This document shows positions 8,554 through 16,540 of a stretch of 63,608 nucleotides of DNA, piece after piece. Location: IMG/VR virus record IMGVR_UViG_3300046499_000378, positions 1-63,608 of that record; one strand, 5' to 3'. This stretch comes from a virus. The stretch's first letter is position 1; each line of letters opens with the position of its first letter. The translations under genes were made by a program, and so were the position numbers. The notes under the pieces were generated by a model. It worked only from the letters and a program-made list of their open reading frames with translations. It was not told where the DNA came from and did no database searches.

Positions 8554-10206
8554 CTACGCCTCATCATCCTTGGGGGGCGGCTTGTCACCGGACTTGTCAC
8601 CGGGCTTCTCGAAGAACGCCGCCGACTCCTGTTGCTGCGCGAATGCGTCCTGTGCTTTCTGCATCTCGGCGTCGGCCTCCTCTTCGATGCGTGCCATCTC
8701 AGCGTCGATGTTCTCGACGCCGACCAAGGGCGCGATCGCCTGCACCGAAGTACGTTGTGACACCGTGGGCTTGCCGCCGTTGGCGTTCTTCATGCCTGTA
8801 GTGGCGAGCACGATATCGTTCCACGTAGGGGCGAAGTACGGACGCCAGTTGAGCTTGATGTTCTCGGAGACCCCCGGCGTGCGCTCGGTGATCGTCACGG
8901 TCTCGGTACCGGCGTCATCGGTCGTGGTTTCGACGCGCGGCGGTAGGATGACCTGCGACTGGATCATGGTCCCATCGGGCAGGGTGACCGGTGGTGTAGC
9001 CGCGAGGAGGCGAGCGACTCGCAGCATGTCGCGGAGGATGACCTTGACGCCGTGCTCCCCATATTGCTCACGCAGGATGTCGCAGCTCGCGAGCATCGGC
9101 TGGTAGATGATCTCGAGGGCGCGCGCTGACTGAGCCGCACCGGCCAGCTTCTCGGGGTCGGCAAGGACCACACCGGCCACGTCGAGGATGTACGTCCGCA
9201 GTCGCTCGAGTTGCCGCTCTGCGGTCTGTACCGCGGTGCCCTTGAGCTCGAGGTACTCGGCGCCACCGGCCGAGAAGATCGCGTGCTCCGACCCTTTGAA
9301 CACCTGGCCGGAGTTCGCCGATGGGTCGGTGTGGATCACGAGCGTCGGATCCACGTTGGCGATGGTGCCTTTCGTGGTCGCCGACAGCAGCCGATTGACC
9401 TCGTCGAGCGTGTCCTCGAGTCCTTCGTAATCGCCCTCGCCGTCTTGTTCCTCGGAGCACGGCCGGTTCTGTACCAGGTAGAACGGACAGAACCCGTAGC
9501 CATGCATGGTCACCGAGCTCGGCCAGGCCGGCCAGGCCGGCGTGTTGGCGATCGCTTCGGGGATATCCCGCCAAACGACCTCGAGCATTTCCGACCAATG
9601 GTAGGCGGTCCAGAACGACTTCGTCTTGATCCGCTTCTCGGCGTCGTCCCACACCTGACGTGGCGACGAGTACGCCTTGAGGACCGTGGCCGGCCGGCGC
9701 TCATCGTAGTCGCTCCATTGCGTCACGAGAACGTGCTTGGCGTTGTGCACGTGAACGCGAGGCCGACCCTCACGGAACCCGAACGAGAGGCAGGCCGTGC
9801 CAGTCGCGCCGCCCATGTTGCGCGCCTCGGCCATACGGACCGGCAACCGGGACTCGATGGCGAGCGTGCGGATGTAGTCCTCGGCCTCGGAGTCGCCTTC
9901 AACGCGAAGCTCGGGGAATCGGTCTTGACCGAACACCATCGAGGTCAGCCGGAGCACGATGAGTCGCGCCATGTCGTAACGCGTCGACGGCCGACGCATC
10001 TTGTAGGGGACCACCCACCCGGCCTTGATGGGGAGCCCTGCCGCGCCCATGATGTTGCCGTCCCAGTCGTATGCCTTCGACGCGTCTTGCTTGGCGCGGA
10101 AGTAGGACTCCTGCCGATCGAGGAGTCGGAACCGGTCGTCCTCGCAGATGGCCCGAAGTGGCGCCAGTGGCACGGATGGGATGGGCTTCGGTGCGTCGTC
10201 GGCCAT
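8554..10206 (-). CDS. Portal protein
   Basis: 550 residues. Length, position (downstream of terminase, directly before MuF) and sequence fit the SPP1/HK97-like portal family. There is an N-terminal region ending RYDMARLIVLRLTSMVFGQ, a central ENIDA-type wing, a long helix around residues 300-340 (stem) and a C-terminal Glu/Ala/Gln-rich tail with DKSGDKPPPKDDE. Portals form the dodecameric DNA channel at one vertex and dock TerL. The ATG lies at 10204-10206. Confidence 0.88.
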   Translation of the reverse strand: MADDAPKPIPSVPLAPLRAICEDDRFRLLDRQESYFRAKQDASKAYDWDGNIMGAAGLPIKAGWVVPYKMRRPSTRYDMARLIVLRLTSMVFGQDRFPELRVEGDSEAEDYIRTLAIESRLPVRMAEARNMGGATGTACLSFGFREGRPRVHVHNAKHVLVTQWSDYDERRPATVLKAYSSPRQVWDDAEKRIKTKSFWTAYHWSEMLEVVWRDIPEAIANTPAWPAWPSSVTMHGYGFCPFYLVQNRPCSEEQDGEGDYEGLEDTLDEVNRLLSATTKGTIANVDPTLVIHTDPSANSGQVFKGSEHAIFSAGGAEYLELKGTAVQTAERQLERLRTYILDVAGVVLADPEKLAGAAQSARALEIIYQPMLASCDILREQYGEHGVKVILRDMLRVARLLAATPPVTLPDGTMIQSQVILPPRVETTTDDAGTETVTITERTPGVSENIKLNWRPYFAPTWNDIVLATTGMKNANGGKPTVSQRTSVQAIAPLVGVENIDAEMARIEEEADAEMQKAQDAFAQQQESAAFFEKPGDKSGDKPPPKDDEA

Positions 10207-10218
10207 ACCTCCCTTCTA

Positions 10219-10611
10219 TCACGCTTGGCTGATGGACTGGTAGAAGCCGATCAGCGACACGTCTACCTTGCCACCGTTGCCGGTCGTATGGTTCACCCGG
10301 GCTCGAACCTCAGAGCTTGGCGGGATCGCGGCGATGGTCCCTCCAGCTACGAGCAAGTTGACCTGGCGCGCGGTGTTCGCCTGGACTGATGCCAAGCTCA
10401 CCGCCGAGGCGATGTTGTCGTAGTTCGGTGCGTTGGTTCCCACGCTGACTGCCGTCAAAGGGATCCCGCTCATGACCTCGGTGAACCGCAGGACAAGTCG
10501 TTCTGGGTAGAGCCGGTACTCCGACTCAACCATCCCGAGGATCACCGTACCATCGGCATCCAAGGCAAGATTGTTAGCTTCAAATTCAACCCCAAATTCC
10601 GTGATGCTCAT
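10219..10611 (-). CDS. Hypothetical virion protein
   Basis: 130 residues. The start is taken at 10609-10611 because an AGGAGG lies exactly six bases upstream; the ATG two codons earlier touches that site. It also gives an ATGA overlap with the upstream gene. The sequence is beta-rich without charge clusters. It looks less GC-rich than its neighbours and forms a pair with the 230-residue upstream gene, possibly a recent acquisition between terminase and portal. Function unknown. Confidence 0.6.
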   Translation of the reverse strand: MSITEFGVEFEANNLALDADGTVILGMVESEYRLYPERLVLRFTEVMSGIPLTAVSVGTNAPNYDNIASAVSLASVQANTARQVNLLVAGGTIAAIPPSSEVRARVNHTTGNGGKVDVSLIGFYQSISQA

Positions 10612-11300
10612 TGCCATCCTCCTGGGTAAACAGCGAACTGAGGTGTCTCCTTCGACGTGGCCGCAACCGTGAACAAGGTTGGAGTACCGACGATCAGACT
10701 CGGTCTGACGTTGCCGGCGTTCACCACCAGTCCACGCTGTAGGTCATCACCGAATGCACCCGATCTGACATCGGGGGATCCCGATGACAACTTTGCAAAT
10801 CCAAGCCAGAGGTCATCGCCAGGACTAATCGACTGGCCGGCCGCTATGGGGATGTTCGTGTCGACGATTCCGACCACAGAGGCCGATGAAGACACCGTCC
10901 CAACAACGGTGAGGGTTTGATCGCCTCCACCGGTCAGGATTCCTTTGGCGATGAACATCTCAGACCATGTAATCCCGGTCTGGCCGTTGACTACACGCCA
11001 TCGGTGGCGTAGCTGATTTCCCGCGATGTAAGCCCGTGGAGCTCGACCGAAGTACCATGCGTAGCACTCGGCCGAATTGATGGTCAGCTTGTCGATGGCG
11101 TTCTTGATCATGCACCACGGCGGAAGCATCATGCCTTGCTGCCATTGATCGGGCCGACTGAGCAGGACCATCTTGAATCCGGCAGCGATCCACACCGGGA
11201 GGTTGCCGTCAGCGATTTCGACCAAGGACCCGGCAGCCAACGTGATGGTCTCACCAAGGACTACACCAGTGTGACCCTCGTACATCAAGCATTCAGCCAT
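10608..11300 (-). CDS. Hypothetical virion / receptor-interaction protein
   Basis: 230 residues, beta-rich with many Gly, Ser, Thr and Trp, as in carbohydrate-binding or fiber tips. The C-terminal half repeats Val/Gly/Ser stretches. It is the first minus-strand gene after the only plus-strand gene, and codon use appears less GC-biased than its neighbours. A structural role is inferred. It could also be an independent cargo module. Confidence 0.5.
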   Translation of the reverse strand: MAECLMYEGHTGVVLGETITLAAGSLVEIADGNLPVWIAAGFKMVLLSRPDQWQQGMMLPPWCMIKNAIDKLTINSAECYAWYFGRAPRAYIAGNQLRHRWRVVNGQTGITWSEMFIAKGILTGGGDQTLTVVGTVSSSASVVGIVDTNIPIAAGQSISPGDDLWLGFAKLSSGSPDVRSGAFGDDLQRGLVVNAGNVRPSLIVGTPTLFTVAATSKETPQFAVYPGGWQ

Positions 11301-11339
11301 GGCACCTGCCTACCATGACCGGCCTGACATCGCCAAGCC

Positions 11340-11368
11340 TTGACTTGGGCGTTCGTTGTGCGTACAAC
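11340..11368 (+). promoter_or_regulatory. Plus-strand promoter for the 72-residue gene
   Basis: TTGACT at 11340-11345, a 17-base spacer and TACAAC at 11363-11368. The hexamers match the phage's minus-strand promoters. The spacer and -10 carry GTTGTGCGTACAAC, an imperfect palindrome related to the ACACACAACG element. The start codon begins seven bases after the -10, predicting a leaderless transcript. A short inverted repeat, CCAAG/CTTGG, flanks the -35. Confidence 0.6.
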
Positions 11369-11374
11369 CGACGC

Positions 11375-11593
11375 ATGTTGATGCCGCTCCACCACGTGTC
11401 TTTCCGTGGCCGCGGTTCCCTGGTGGGGCCTCGGTCGGTTCGTTACTTCTCGGTCGCCGCGCCCACATCGGCGGATGCTTTGCGTGTAGTCGAGGCTCGT
11501 CTTGGCGCGGTTGCCGGCGAGTACACGATCGCGCGCACCGAGCTCGAGGCCGCAGGGCCGCGCATCGTCTCCGAGTCGCATCTCGCAGCCTGA
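11375..11593 (+). CDS. Small plus-strand protein of unknown function
   Basis: 72 residues from ATG 11375-11377 to TGA 11591-11593. It is the only gene I accept on the plus strand. Support: codons strongly G/C in third position, a matching promoter directly upstream with leaderless spacing, and a hairpin just after the stop. The C-terminal half (VRYFSVAAPTSADALRVVE and on) reads like an alpha/beta domain. No helix-turn-helix is obvious. It would oppose the head operon, so a regulator or an autonomous accessory gene is plausible. Confidence 0.55.
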   Translation: MLMPLHHVSFRGRGSLVGPRSVRYFSVAAPTSADALRVVEARLGAVAGEYTIARTELEAAGPRIVSESHLAA

Positions 11594-11601
11594 ACGACGA
11601 A

Positions 11602-11619
11602 ACGGCCCCGAAGGGCCGT
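11602..11619 (-). terminator. Hairpin terminator with UUCG loop
   Basis: On the minus strand ACGGCCC-TTCG-GGGCCGT is a perfect 7-bp stem with a stable UUCG tetraloop, followed by TTTCG. It lies 30 bases after the stop of the 86-residue gene and directly after the stop of the plus-strand gene, so it can separate convergent transcripts. The U tract is short and termination may be partial. Confidence 0.65.
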
Positions 11620-11648
11620 CTTGGTGGCTGGCTTGCCCGTGGCTGGGG

Positions 11649-11909
11649 TTATCCGCGCTCGGCTTTGTCCACGGCCGCCTTCACCTGGCCGTCCAGCTCC
11701 GCGGCGCTGATAGGCAGGGCACCATGGTCACGGATGTGCTCCAGGATGGCGATCGCTTCCTCGGTGGTGCGATCGGTCGCGATCGCCGCGGCGAGGCGGA
11801 CGACGATCGCCGCGCCCTTGATGACAGCGCTGGCCGTCGGATCGGCGATCGCCGCATCCGTGGCATCGAGTCCGACCGCTATCGAGCTGAGGACATCGGC
11901 GATTTTCAC
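11649..11909 (-). CDS. Small hypothetical protein
   Basis: 86 residues, Ala/Ile-rich and helical, beginning MKIADVLSS. Residues 30-45 are moderately hydrophobic (IVVRLAAAIA) but interrupted by Arg. It overlaps the lipoprotein gene by four bases and is followed by a UUCG-loop terminator, so these two genes end the packaging operon. It might be a holin-like or spanin partner; not recognised. Confidence 0.55.
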   Translation of the reverse strand: MKIADVLSSIAVGLDATDAAIADPTASAVIKGAAIVVRLAAAIATDRTTEEAIAILEHIRDHGALPISAAELDGQVKAAVDKAERG

Positions 11910-12421
11910 GACATCACCTCCGTGGTGCGGGCTACGTAGGCGAGGAGATCCGAGATCGCCGTCGGTATCGGGGGCATTTTGTCGGGCTTGCCGAGGGCGT
12001 CACGCATGGCGGTGTAGGCGGCTATCGCGCCGCGCAGCATCGGCTTGACGTCAGCCCACGTCGGCGTGTCCTTCGACGCAGCGACCAGCACGGCGCGCAC
12101 GTAGATGTCCTTGGTGGCGACGAAGGCGTTGACGGCGCCGATCACCGGACCAGCGTCGAACGTCACCGCTGCCTTCTGGACTTCGGCCGTGAGGGCATCT
12201 CCCATCAGCCCGGCCTTGTGGGCATCGACGGCGGCCTTGTCGAGAACGGCCTGGCGCATGTCCAGCGCCGTCGTCTTGGCGCCGGTGGCGAAGTCGTCGA
12301 GGGTCTGAGCTGCCAGGCTGTGACCTCGGAGGGTGGCGTTGCTGGTCGCGCATGCACCGCACCCGACGACAGCAAGCATGGCGAAGAGGGCAAGGGCTCG
12401 AACTGGTCTGAATATCTGCAT
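11906..12421 (-). CDS. Predicted lipoprotein
   Basis: 171 residues. The N-terminus MQIFRPVRALALFAMLAVVGCGAC is a signal peptide with a lipobox (VVGC, Cys21). The mature part is helical and Ala-rich with no membrane segment. It would be exported and lipid-anchored. Its position with a small helical partner just after terminase suggests a moron or lysis-related pair (outer spanin is one option). No family is recognised. Confidence 0.65.
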   Translation of the reverse strand: MQIFRPVRALALFAMLAVVGCGACATSNATLRGHSLAAQTLDDFATGAKTTALDMRQAVLDKAAVDAHKAGLMGDALTAEVQKAAVTFDAGPVIGAVNAFVATKDIYVRAVLVAASKDTPTWADVKPMLRGAIAAYTAMRDALGKPDKMPPIPTAISDLLAYVARTTEVMS

Positions 12422-12437
12422 GGGCCGGAGCCTACCT

Positions 12438-14126
12438 CTATCGGGACATCGAGTCCATCGTGCGGAACATCGGAGCGCCGGCCGCGCGCGCGCATTCGCG
12501 GGCGAACCATGACGCCATGAGCCGATCGCCCGTGTGGGAGTCCGGCGTGTAGAACAACATCTCGTGAATCCACGCCTCGATCTCGACACTCGGGGTTGCC
12601 GGGATGACCCAGCCACCATTACGCAGCTCGACCGCCACCGACTCGATGCCGAAGTGCTCATCGTACTTCTTGCCGGCCGTCGTGGTGAATCCGCGCACGG
12701 GCAACCCGTCGTTGCCTGCCCATTGTGCGATGAACGCCTGGGCCGCGTTGTCCTCCACGTACACCTGGCTGTTGAACCGAAACACCGCCGAGTGGATGCG
12801 CTGCACGATCTCAGGTGCCGGCCACCGCCCGGACTGGATCTCGCACACCACCCGGCGCTTGCGCTCGTCGAGGGCGATCGTGAAGATGACGGTCAAGTCA
12901 TGGCCTTCGCTCTGGCCGATCCCGAGGTCCACTCCGGTGAAGCACGGCCATGGATGGCCGTTCGAGCCGTGAGGCTGCCGGTCGTAGAGCCGGTGATTTC
13001 GCCCGAGGTCGCGCGCATGGTCGATCCACGCCTGCTGGAACCGGGACGCCGAATCCATGCGGACCTCGCACAGGTACTTCCTGGCGAAGTTGATCGGCGT
13101 CGTGCCGTCGTAGATGCGCTTGAGCCGCTCCAACGAGAACTGGCTCGGCCACAGCGGCACCCACTGATCCATGGGGGATTGCGGGTTGACTACACCGGAG
13201 TAGCGCTTTGAGACCCAAGCCGCACGCTTGGCGACTTCGTGCATCGGGTCGGCTGGATGCCACGGCGTGCCGATCCAGTTGATGAACCCGTGCTCGGTGA
13301 CACGGGTGAGAACCTCGGCATCGAGCCAGCCGATCACCTTCTGGATCTGCTCGGGTGTCCTCGTGTTCTCGTAGTTGAGGATGTCATCGAGGATGATCCC
13401 GTCGAGCCGCGAGCCGTTGATCGGGCCGAACGAGCCAAGAGCTTGGACTGATGGGTCCTTGGCGATGGTGGTGCGCTCGACGGTGATCGCCGACTGCCCC
13501 CAAGGGTCACCATCCAGCGTGCTCGGCTTGAGGTTTGGGAACACCCGCTGGACTCGCGGGTTGGTCTCGATGTGCGTGCGGATCGACCGCAGGATCTTGG
13601 TCGCGTGAGGGTCGAACGTGTTTGAGACGATGGCGAGGCGCTTGTTCGGATCCTTGCCCAGCGTGTACAAAGCCCGCCCCACCGCGATGTGCTGTGTCTT
13701 CGCGTGCTCGACCGGGGCGAACAAGATCGCGCGCGTGTTCGCATCGAAGAACTCGTGCCACTCCATGTGATGCGGCGCGTTCTCGATGACGGCGTTGGTC
13801 TCCTCGTGGCGAAAGCAGTACTGGACGAACGCTGCCGGCGACGTCCGGGCTTCGTGGATCTGGAGCTCTTCAAGCGTCCGTGAGATCGCGAGGAGCGCCT
13901 TGTCGGTGAGCTTCGAGAGGTCTTTGCCGCGCCCGATGAACGGCAGCGAGCCATAGACCTCGAGCATCGACGCTAGGGTCTCAAGGGACTTCGCCGACAG
14001 CCCCCCGATGTCGAGGCCATCGGGGATCTCGTACTGGTGATTGGCTCGCGGTTGTCCGACGAGTGCGCGTCCCAACGCCTCGGGTACGGCATCTGCCACC
14101 GCGGCGAGCTCGCGCGGACTCACCAC
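12438..14126 (-). CDS. terL: Terminase large subunit
   Basis: 562 residues starting GTG. It drives ATP-dependent DNA packaging and cuts the concatemer. An adenine-binding and Walker-A-like region lies at ~134-145 (FAPVEHAKTQ, a degenerate P-loop). Walker B is at 243-248 (GIILDD), and a coupling motif follows. The C-terminal half should be the RNase H-like nuclease (Asp in FTGVDLGIG around residue 395). It is directly downstream of TerS, with no spacer. The packaging type cannot be read from the sequence. Confidence 0.92.
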   Translation of the reverse strand: MVSPRELAAVADAVPEALGRALVGQPRANHQYEIPDGLDIGGLSAKSLETLASMLEVYGSLPFIGRGKDLSKLTDKALLAISRTLEELQIHEARTSPAAFVQYCFRHEETNAVIENAPHHMEWHEFFDANTRAILFAPVEHAKTQHIAVGRALYTLGKDPNKRLAIVSNTFDPHATKILRSIRTHIETNPRVQRVFPNLKPSTLDGDPWGQSAITVERTTIAKDPSVQALGSFGPINGSRLDGIILDDILNYENTRTPEQIQKVIGWLDAEVLTRVTEHGFINWIGTPWHPADPMHEVAKRAAWVSKRYSGVVNPQSPMDQWVPLWPSQFSLERLKRIYDGTTPINFARKYLCEVRMDSASRFQQAWIDHARDLGRNHRLYDRQPHGSNGHPWPCFTGVDLGIGQSEGHDLTVIFTIALDERKRRVVCEIQSGRWPAPEIVQRIHSAVFRFNSQVYVEDNAAQAFIAQWAGNDGLPVRGFTTTAGKKYDEHFGIESVAVELRNGGWVIPATPSVEIEAWIHEMLFYTPDSHTGDRLMASWFARECARAAGAPMFRTMDSMSR

Positions 14127-14129
14127 AGA

Positions 14130-14642
14130 TCAGGCCAGGCCCTTGAGGCCGTTCTCGAGGGCCTTGCGGTCTTCGTCGCCGAGAACGAAGGTCGTGGTGG
14201 TCTTGCCGTTCGTCGTGGTCTCGACCTTGATGGGGGCATCGAGGCCGTCAAGGTCGCGTAGCTGCTTACATGCGTCGAGGGCGTTCTTGAGATCGGGGGC
14301 CGCGATCCTCATGGGCTTGGAGGTGTCCTTGGGATCCATCACCGGCTTGCCGTCCGGGGTGCGCAGGACCACCGATTTGTTGACCGCCATCGACTGGATG
14401 GTCTCGAGCCGCAGTCGCATGAGGTTGCGCCGATCCTCACGGACCTCGTCGACGGCCGCGCTCGCCTTGAACCGAGCGTAGACCTCGCGGATCCACTTCC
14501 CGACTGTCGAACCGTGCACCCTGTACTTCCCGACGAGCAACCCCTTCACACGCCCTTCCGGCAGCCGGACAAGATGGTCCTCGACGTCGGCGTAGATCGC
14601 CTCCATCTCGAGCCGCGTACGCCTGCCAGAGCCGGTGCTCAC
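14130..14642 (-). CDS. terS: Terminase small subunit
   Basis: 170 residues. A helix-turn-helix-like stretch (KYRVHGSTVGKWIREVYARF, ~39-58) is followed by a long helical oligomerisation part and a short C-terminal tail, the usual TerS plan. It would recognise the packaging site and load TerL. Its ATG overlaps the folE stop by four bases (ATGA), tying packaging genes to the DNA-modification operon. Confidence 0.75.
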   Translation of the reverse strand: MSTGSGRRTRLEMEAIYADVEDHLVRLPEGRVKGLLVGKYRVHGSTVGKWIREVYARFKASAAVDEVREDRRNLMRLRLETIQSMAVNKSVVLRTPDGKPVMDPKDTSKPMRIAAPDLKNALDACKQLRDLDGLDAPIKVETTTNGKTTTTFVLGDEDRKALENGLKGLA

Positions 14643-15199
14643 GTGCGGATCCCCATCAGCGCCATGGCCTCCGCGCGCGCGGGTGCGTCATCGGCGAACA
14701 CGCCACGCACGCACGACGTGCGCATCTCGCCGGGGGACTCGATACCGCGCAGTCCCATGCACGTGTGCCGCGCCTTGACCACGACCATCACCCCCACCGG
14801 GGTGAGGCCAGTGACCAGGGCATCGGCGATCTGCTGGCCGATGCGCTCCTGGAGCTGGAGCCGCCGGGTGATCGCGCGGACCAAGCGCGGTATCTTCGAT
14901 AGCCCCACCACGCACTCGCCTGGGATGTATGCCACCGACACCGTGCCGGTAAACGGGAGCACGTGATGCTCGCACAACGATGCGAACGTGATATCGGCGA
15001 CCGACACGATCCCCGGGTCTTTGGGCGACGGGAACGTCTTGAGGAGCTTGGTGATGTCGGTGTTGTAGCCCTCGGTGAGCTCACGCAGCGCGCGGAGCAT
15101 CCGCCGCGGGGTCTCGCGATCGACCGTGGCGCCGAGGTCGGTCAGCAGATCGCGGATGGTTTCGATGGCCGATGTGGAGATCATCAGATTGTCGGTCAT
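14639..15199 (-). CDS. folE: GTP cyclohydrolase I (FolE)
   Basis: 186 residues. It converts GTP to 7,8-dihydroneopterin triphosphate, the first step of 7-deazaguanine synthesis. Zinc ligands are visible: Cys76 in LCEHHVLPF, with His78/His79, and Cys147 in ARHTCMGLRG. The family length is complete, without a large extension. It is the last gene of the que/dpdA operon and overlaps terS by four bases. Confidence 0.93.
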   Translation of the reverse strand: MTDNLMISTSAIETIRDLLTDLGATVDRETPRRMLRALRELTEGYNTDITKLLKTFPSPKDPGIVSVADITFASLCEHHVLPFTGTVSVAYIPGECVVGLSKIPRLVRAITRRLQLQERIGQQIADALVTGLTPVGVMVVVKARHTCMGLRGIESPGEMRTSCVRGVFADDAPARAEAMALMGIRT

Positions 15200-15202
15200 G
15201 GA

Positions 15203-15841
15203 CTACTCGATTCCGAGGAACTTGTGGGTCTGTAGGGACAGGCGCCACTCCGGGTGAGCTTGCACGTACTCGACGAGCTTGGCTTCAACATCCGGCGATC
15301 GGCCGTCCGGGTCGGCTTGGGGTTGTAGGAATCGGTGATGCGCGGTGAACGAGGACCACTCCTCGGGAGCATACGCCGGCCACACGAGCTTGAGCTCGTC
15401 GGCTTGTAGAAGTCGGATTCGCGACTTGGCTACCTTGGGCGACAGCGTCACGTAGACGAAGCCGCGATACTTGAACATGGGCTCGGTCGTGCCGTTGGTC
15501 TCGATCTGCACCCGTGCATTGAGGGGCGCCAGGAACTCAAGCATCTCGTCGTCCACCTGGAGCATCGGCTCACCGCCGGTGAGGACGATCAACCGCCGCG
15601 GACCAAGATCCCGGACGCGCGCGGCGATCTCGGCAGCCGTGACGCGCTCGCGCGACTGGAAGTCTGTATCGCACCATCTCGGACACTCGGCCTCGTTACG
15701 CTCGGCATCACGCTCGCGGTTGGCGTCAATGCCGCTCCACATGTTGCAGCCGCCGAACCTGACGAATGCGGCCGGAGTACCGGCGAGCGCGCCCTCACCT
15801 TGGATGGTCCCGAACACCTTGACGATGGAGTAGGTCTTCAT
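15203..15841 (-). CDS. queE: 7-carboxy-7-deazaguanine synthase (QueE, radical SAM)
   Basis: 212 residues from MKTYSIVKVFG. It makes 7-carboxy-7-deazaguanine from 6-carboxytetrahydropterin. Residues 10-18 (FGTIQGEGA) and the VLTGGEPML motif are typical. The iron-sulfur cysteines are Cys32, Cys53 and Cys57, a wide C-x20-C-x3-C spacing instead of the compact radical-SAM motif, as in other QueE-type enzymes with inserts. It lies between a small unknown gene and folE in the modification operon. Confidence 0.93.
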   Translation of the reverse strand: MKTYSIVKVFGTIQGEGALAGTPAAFVRFGGCNMWSGIDANRERDAERNEAECPRWCDTDFQSRERVTAAEIAARVRDLGPRRLIVLTGGEPMLQVDDEMLEFLAPLNARVQIETNGTTEPMFKYRGFVYVTLSPKVAKSRIRLLQADELKLVWPAYAPEEWSSFTAHHRFLQPQADPDGRSPDVEAKLVEYVQAHPEWRLSLQTHKFLGIE

Positions 15842-15842
15842 A

Positions 15843-16160
15843 TCACCCTTCGTTGGTATGCTTGAGTAGTCTGTAGTGGCAGTCATCGACCGCCGCGATC
15901 AACGAGCCGTAGTTGTCGGCGTCGGTCGGGATGTGGCTGGCGTACGCCCGATCCGAGAACGTGAACGCGATGGCCACGCCTGTCACGCGGCGATCATGCT
16001 GGCCGCGCACGAACTCGAGAGCATCCTCGAGCATCTTGATTGCCGTGGCGTGCGCGCGGTCCTCGTACTCGCGATCGGCTTCCGCGGCGATCTCGAGGCG
16101 GGTCTTAAGGCGGATGATCGAGCCATCGTTGCACGGGATGTCAACCTTGATGTCGCTCAT
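15843..16160 (-). CDS. Hypothetical protein in the deazaguanine operon
   Basis: 105 residues. The N-terminus is acidic/basic helical (KTRLEIAAEADREYEDRAH), and the C-terminal half reads FTFSDRAYASHIPTDADNYGSLIAAVDDCH. It is coupled by an ATGA overlap to the queF-like gene. The C-terminal pattern resembles small phage proteins of unknown role. Being embedded between queF and queE makes a link with the pathway possible but unproven. Confidence 0.7.
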   Translation of the reverse strand: MSDIKVDIPCNDGSIIRLKTRLEIAAEADREYEDRAHATAIKMLEDALEFVRGQHDRRVTGVAIAFTFSDRAYASHIPTDADNYGSLIAAVDDCHYRLLKHTNEG

Positions 16161-16540
16161 GGCTCACCCCGGGTCGCCACCGCCATCGGGCTGATCCCAC
16201 CGCGCACGTTGAAGCGTCCGGTGACCGTCACCCGACGCGGCCGGACCTGCTTGAAGAAGTCATCCGCGATGGTCGCGATGATGACCTCGTTGAACGCGGC
16301 CTTGTTGCGAAACCGCCGGAGATAGAGCTTGAGGCTCTTGGTCTCGACGATCACGCCGGCCGGCACATACTCGATCACCAGCTGACCGAAGTCTGGGTGC
16401 TTGGTCACCGGACACAGCGACGTGAACTCGAGGCAATCGAGGGTCACGACCACCGCGCCATGCGTCCAAGGGATTAAGTCGAGCTTGTTCACGGCCGACT
16501 CGGAGTTCTTTCCGAGGTGCCGCGTGTTGTACTTGATCAT
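16157..16540 (-). CDS. queF: QueF-like preQ0 reductase
   Basis: 127 residues. The family reduces preQ0 to preQ1 with NADPH. The catalytic Cys43 (SLCPVTKHPDF), Asp50 and the VETKSLKLYLRRFRN nucleotide motif (65-79) are present, as is the RGGIS end. The usual FHE substrate triad reads FNE (83-85), so the His is Asn. The length fits single-domain QueF. It overlaps dpdA by four bases. It points to 7-aminomethyl-7-deazaguanine as the final DNA base, if the His change is tolerated. Confidence 0.85.
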   Translation of the reverse strand: MIKYNTRHLGKNSESAVNKLDLIPWTHGAVVVTLDCLEFTSLCPVTKHPDFGQLVIEYVPAGVIVETKSLKLYLRRFRNKAAFNEVIIATIADDFFKQVRPRRVTVTGRFNVRGGISPMAVATRGEP

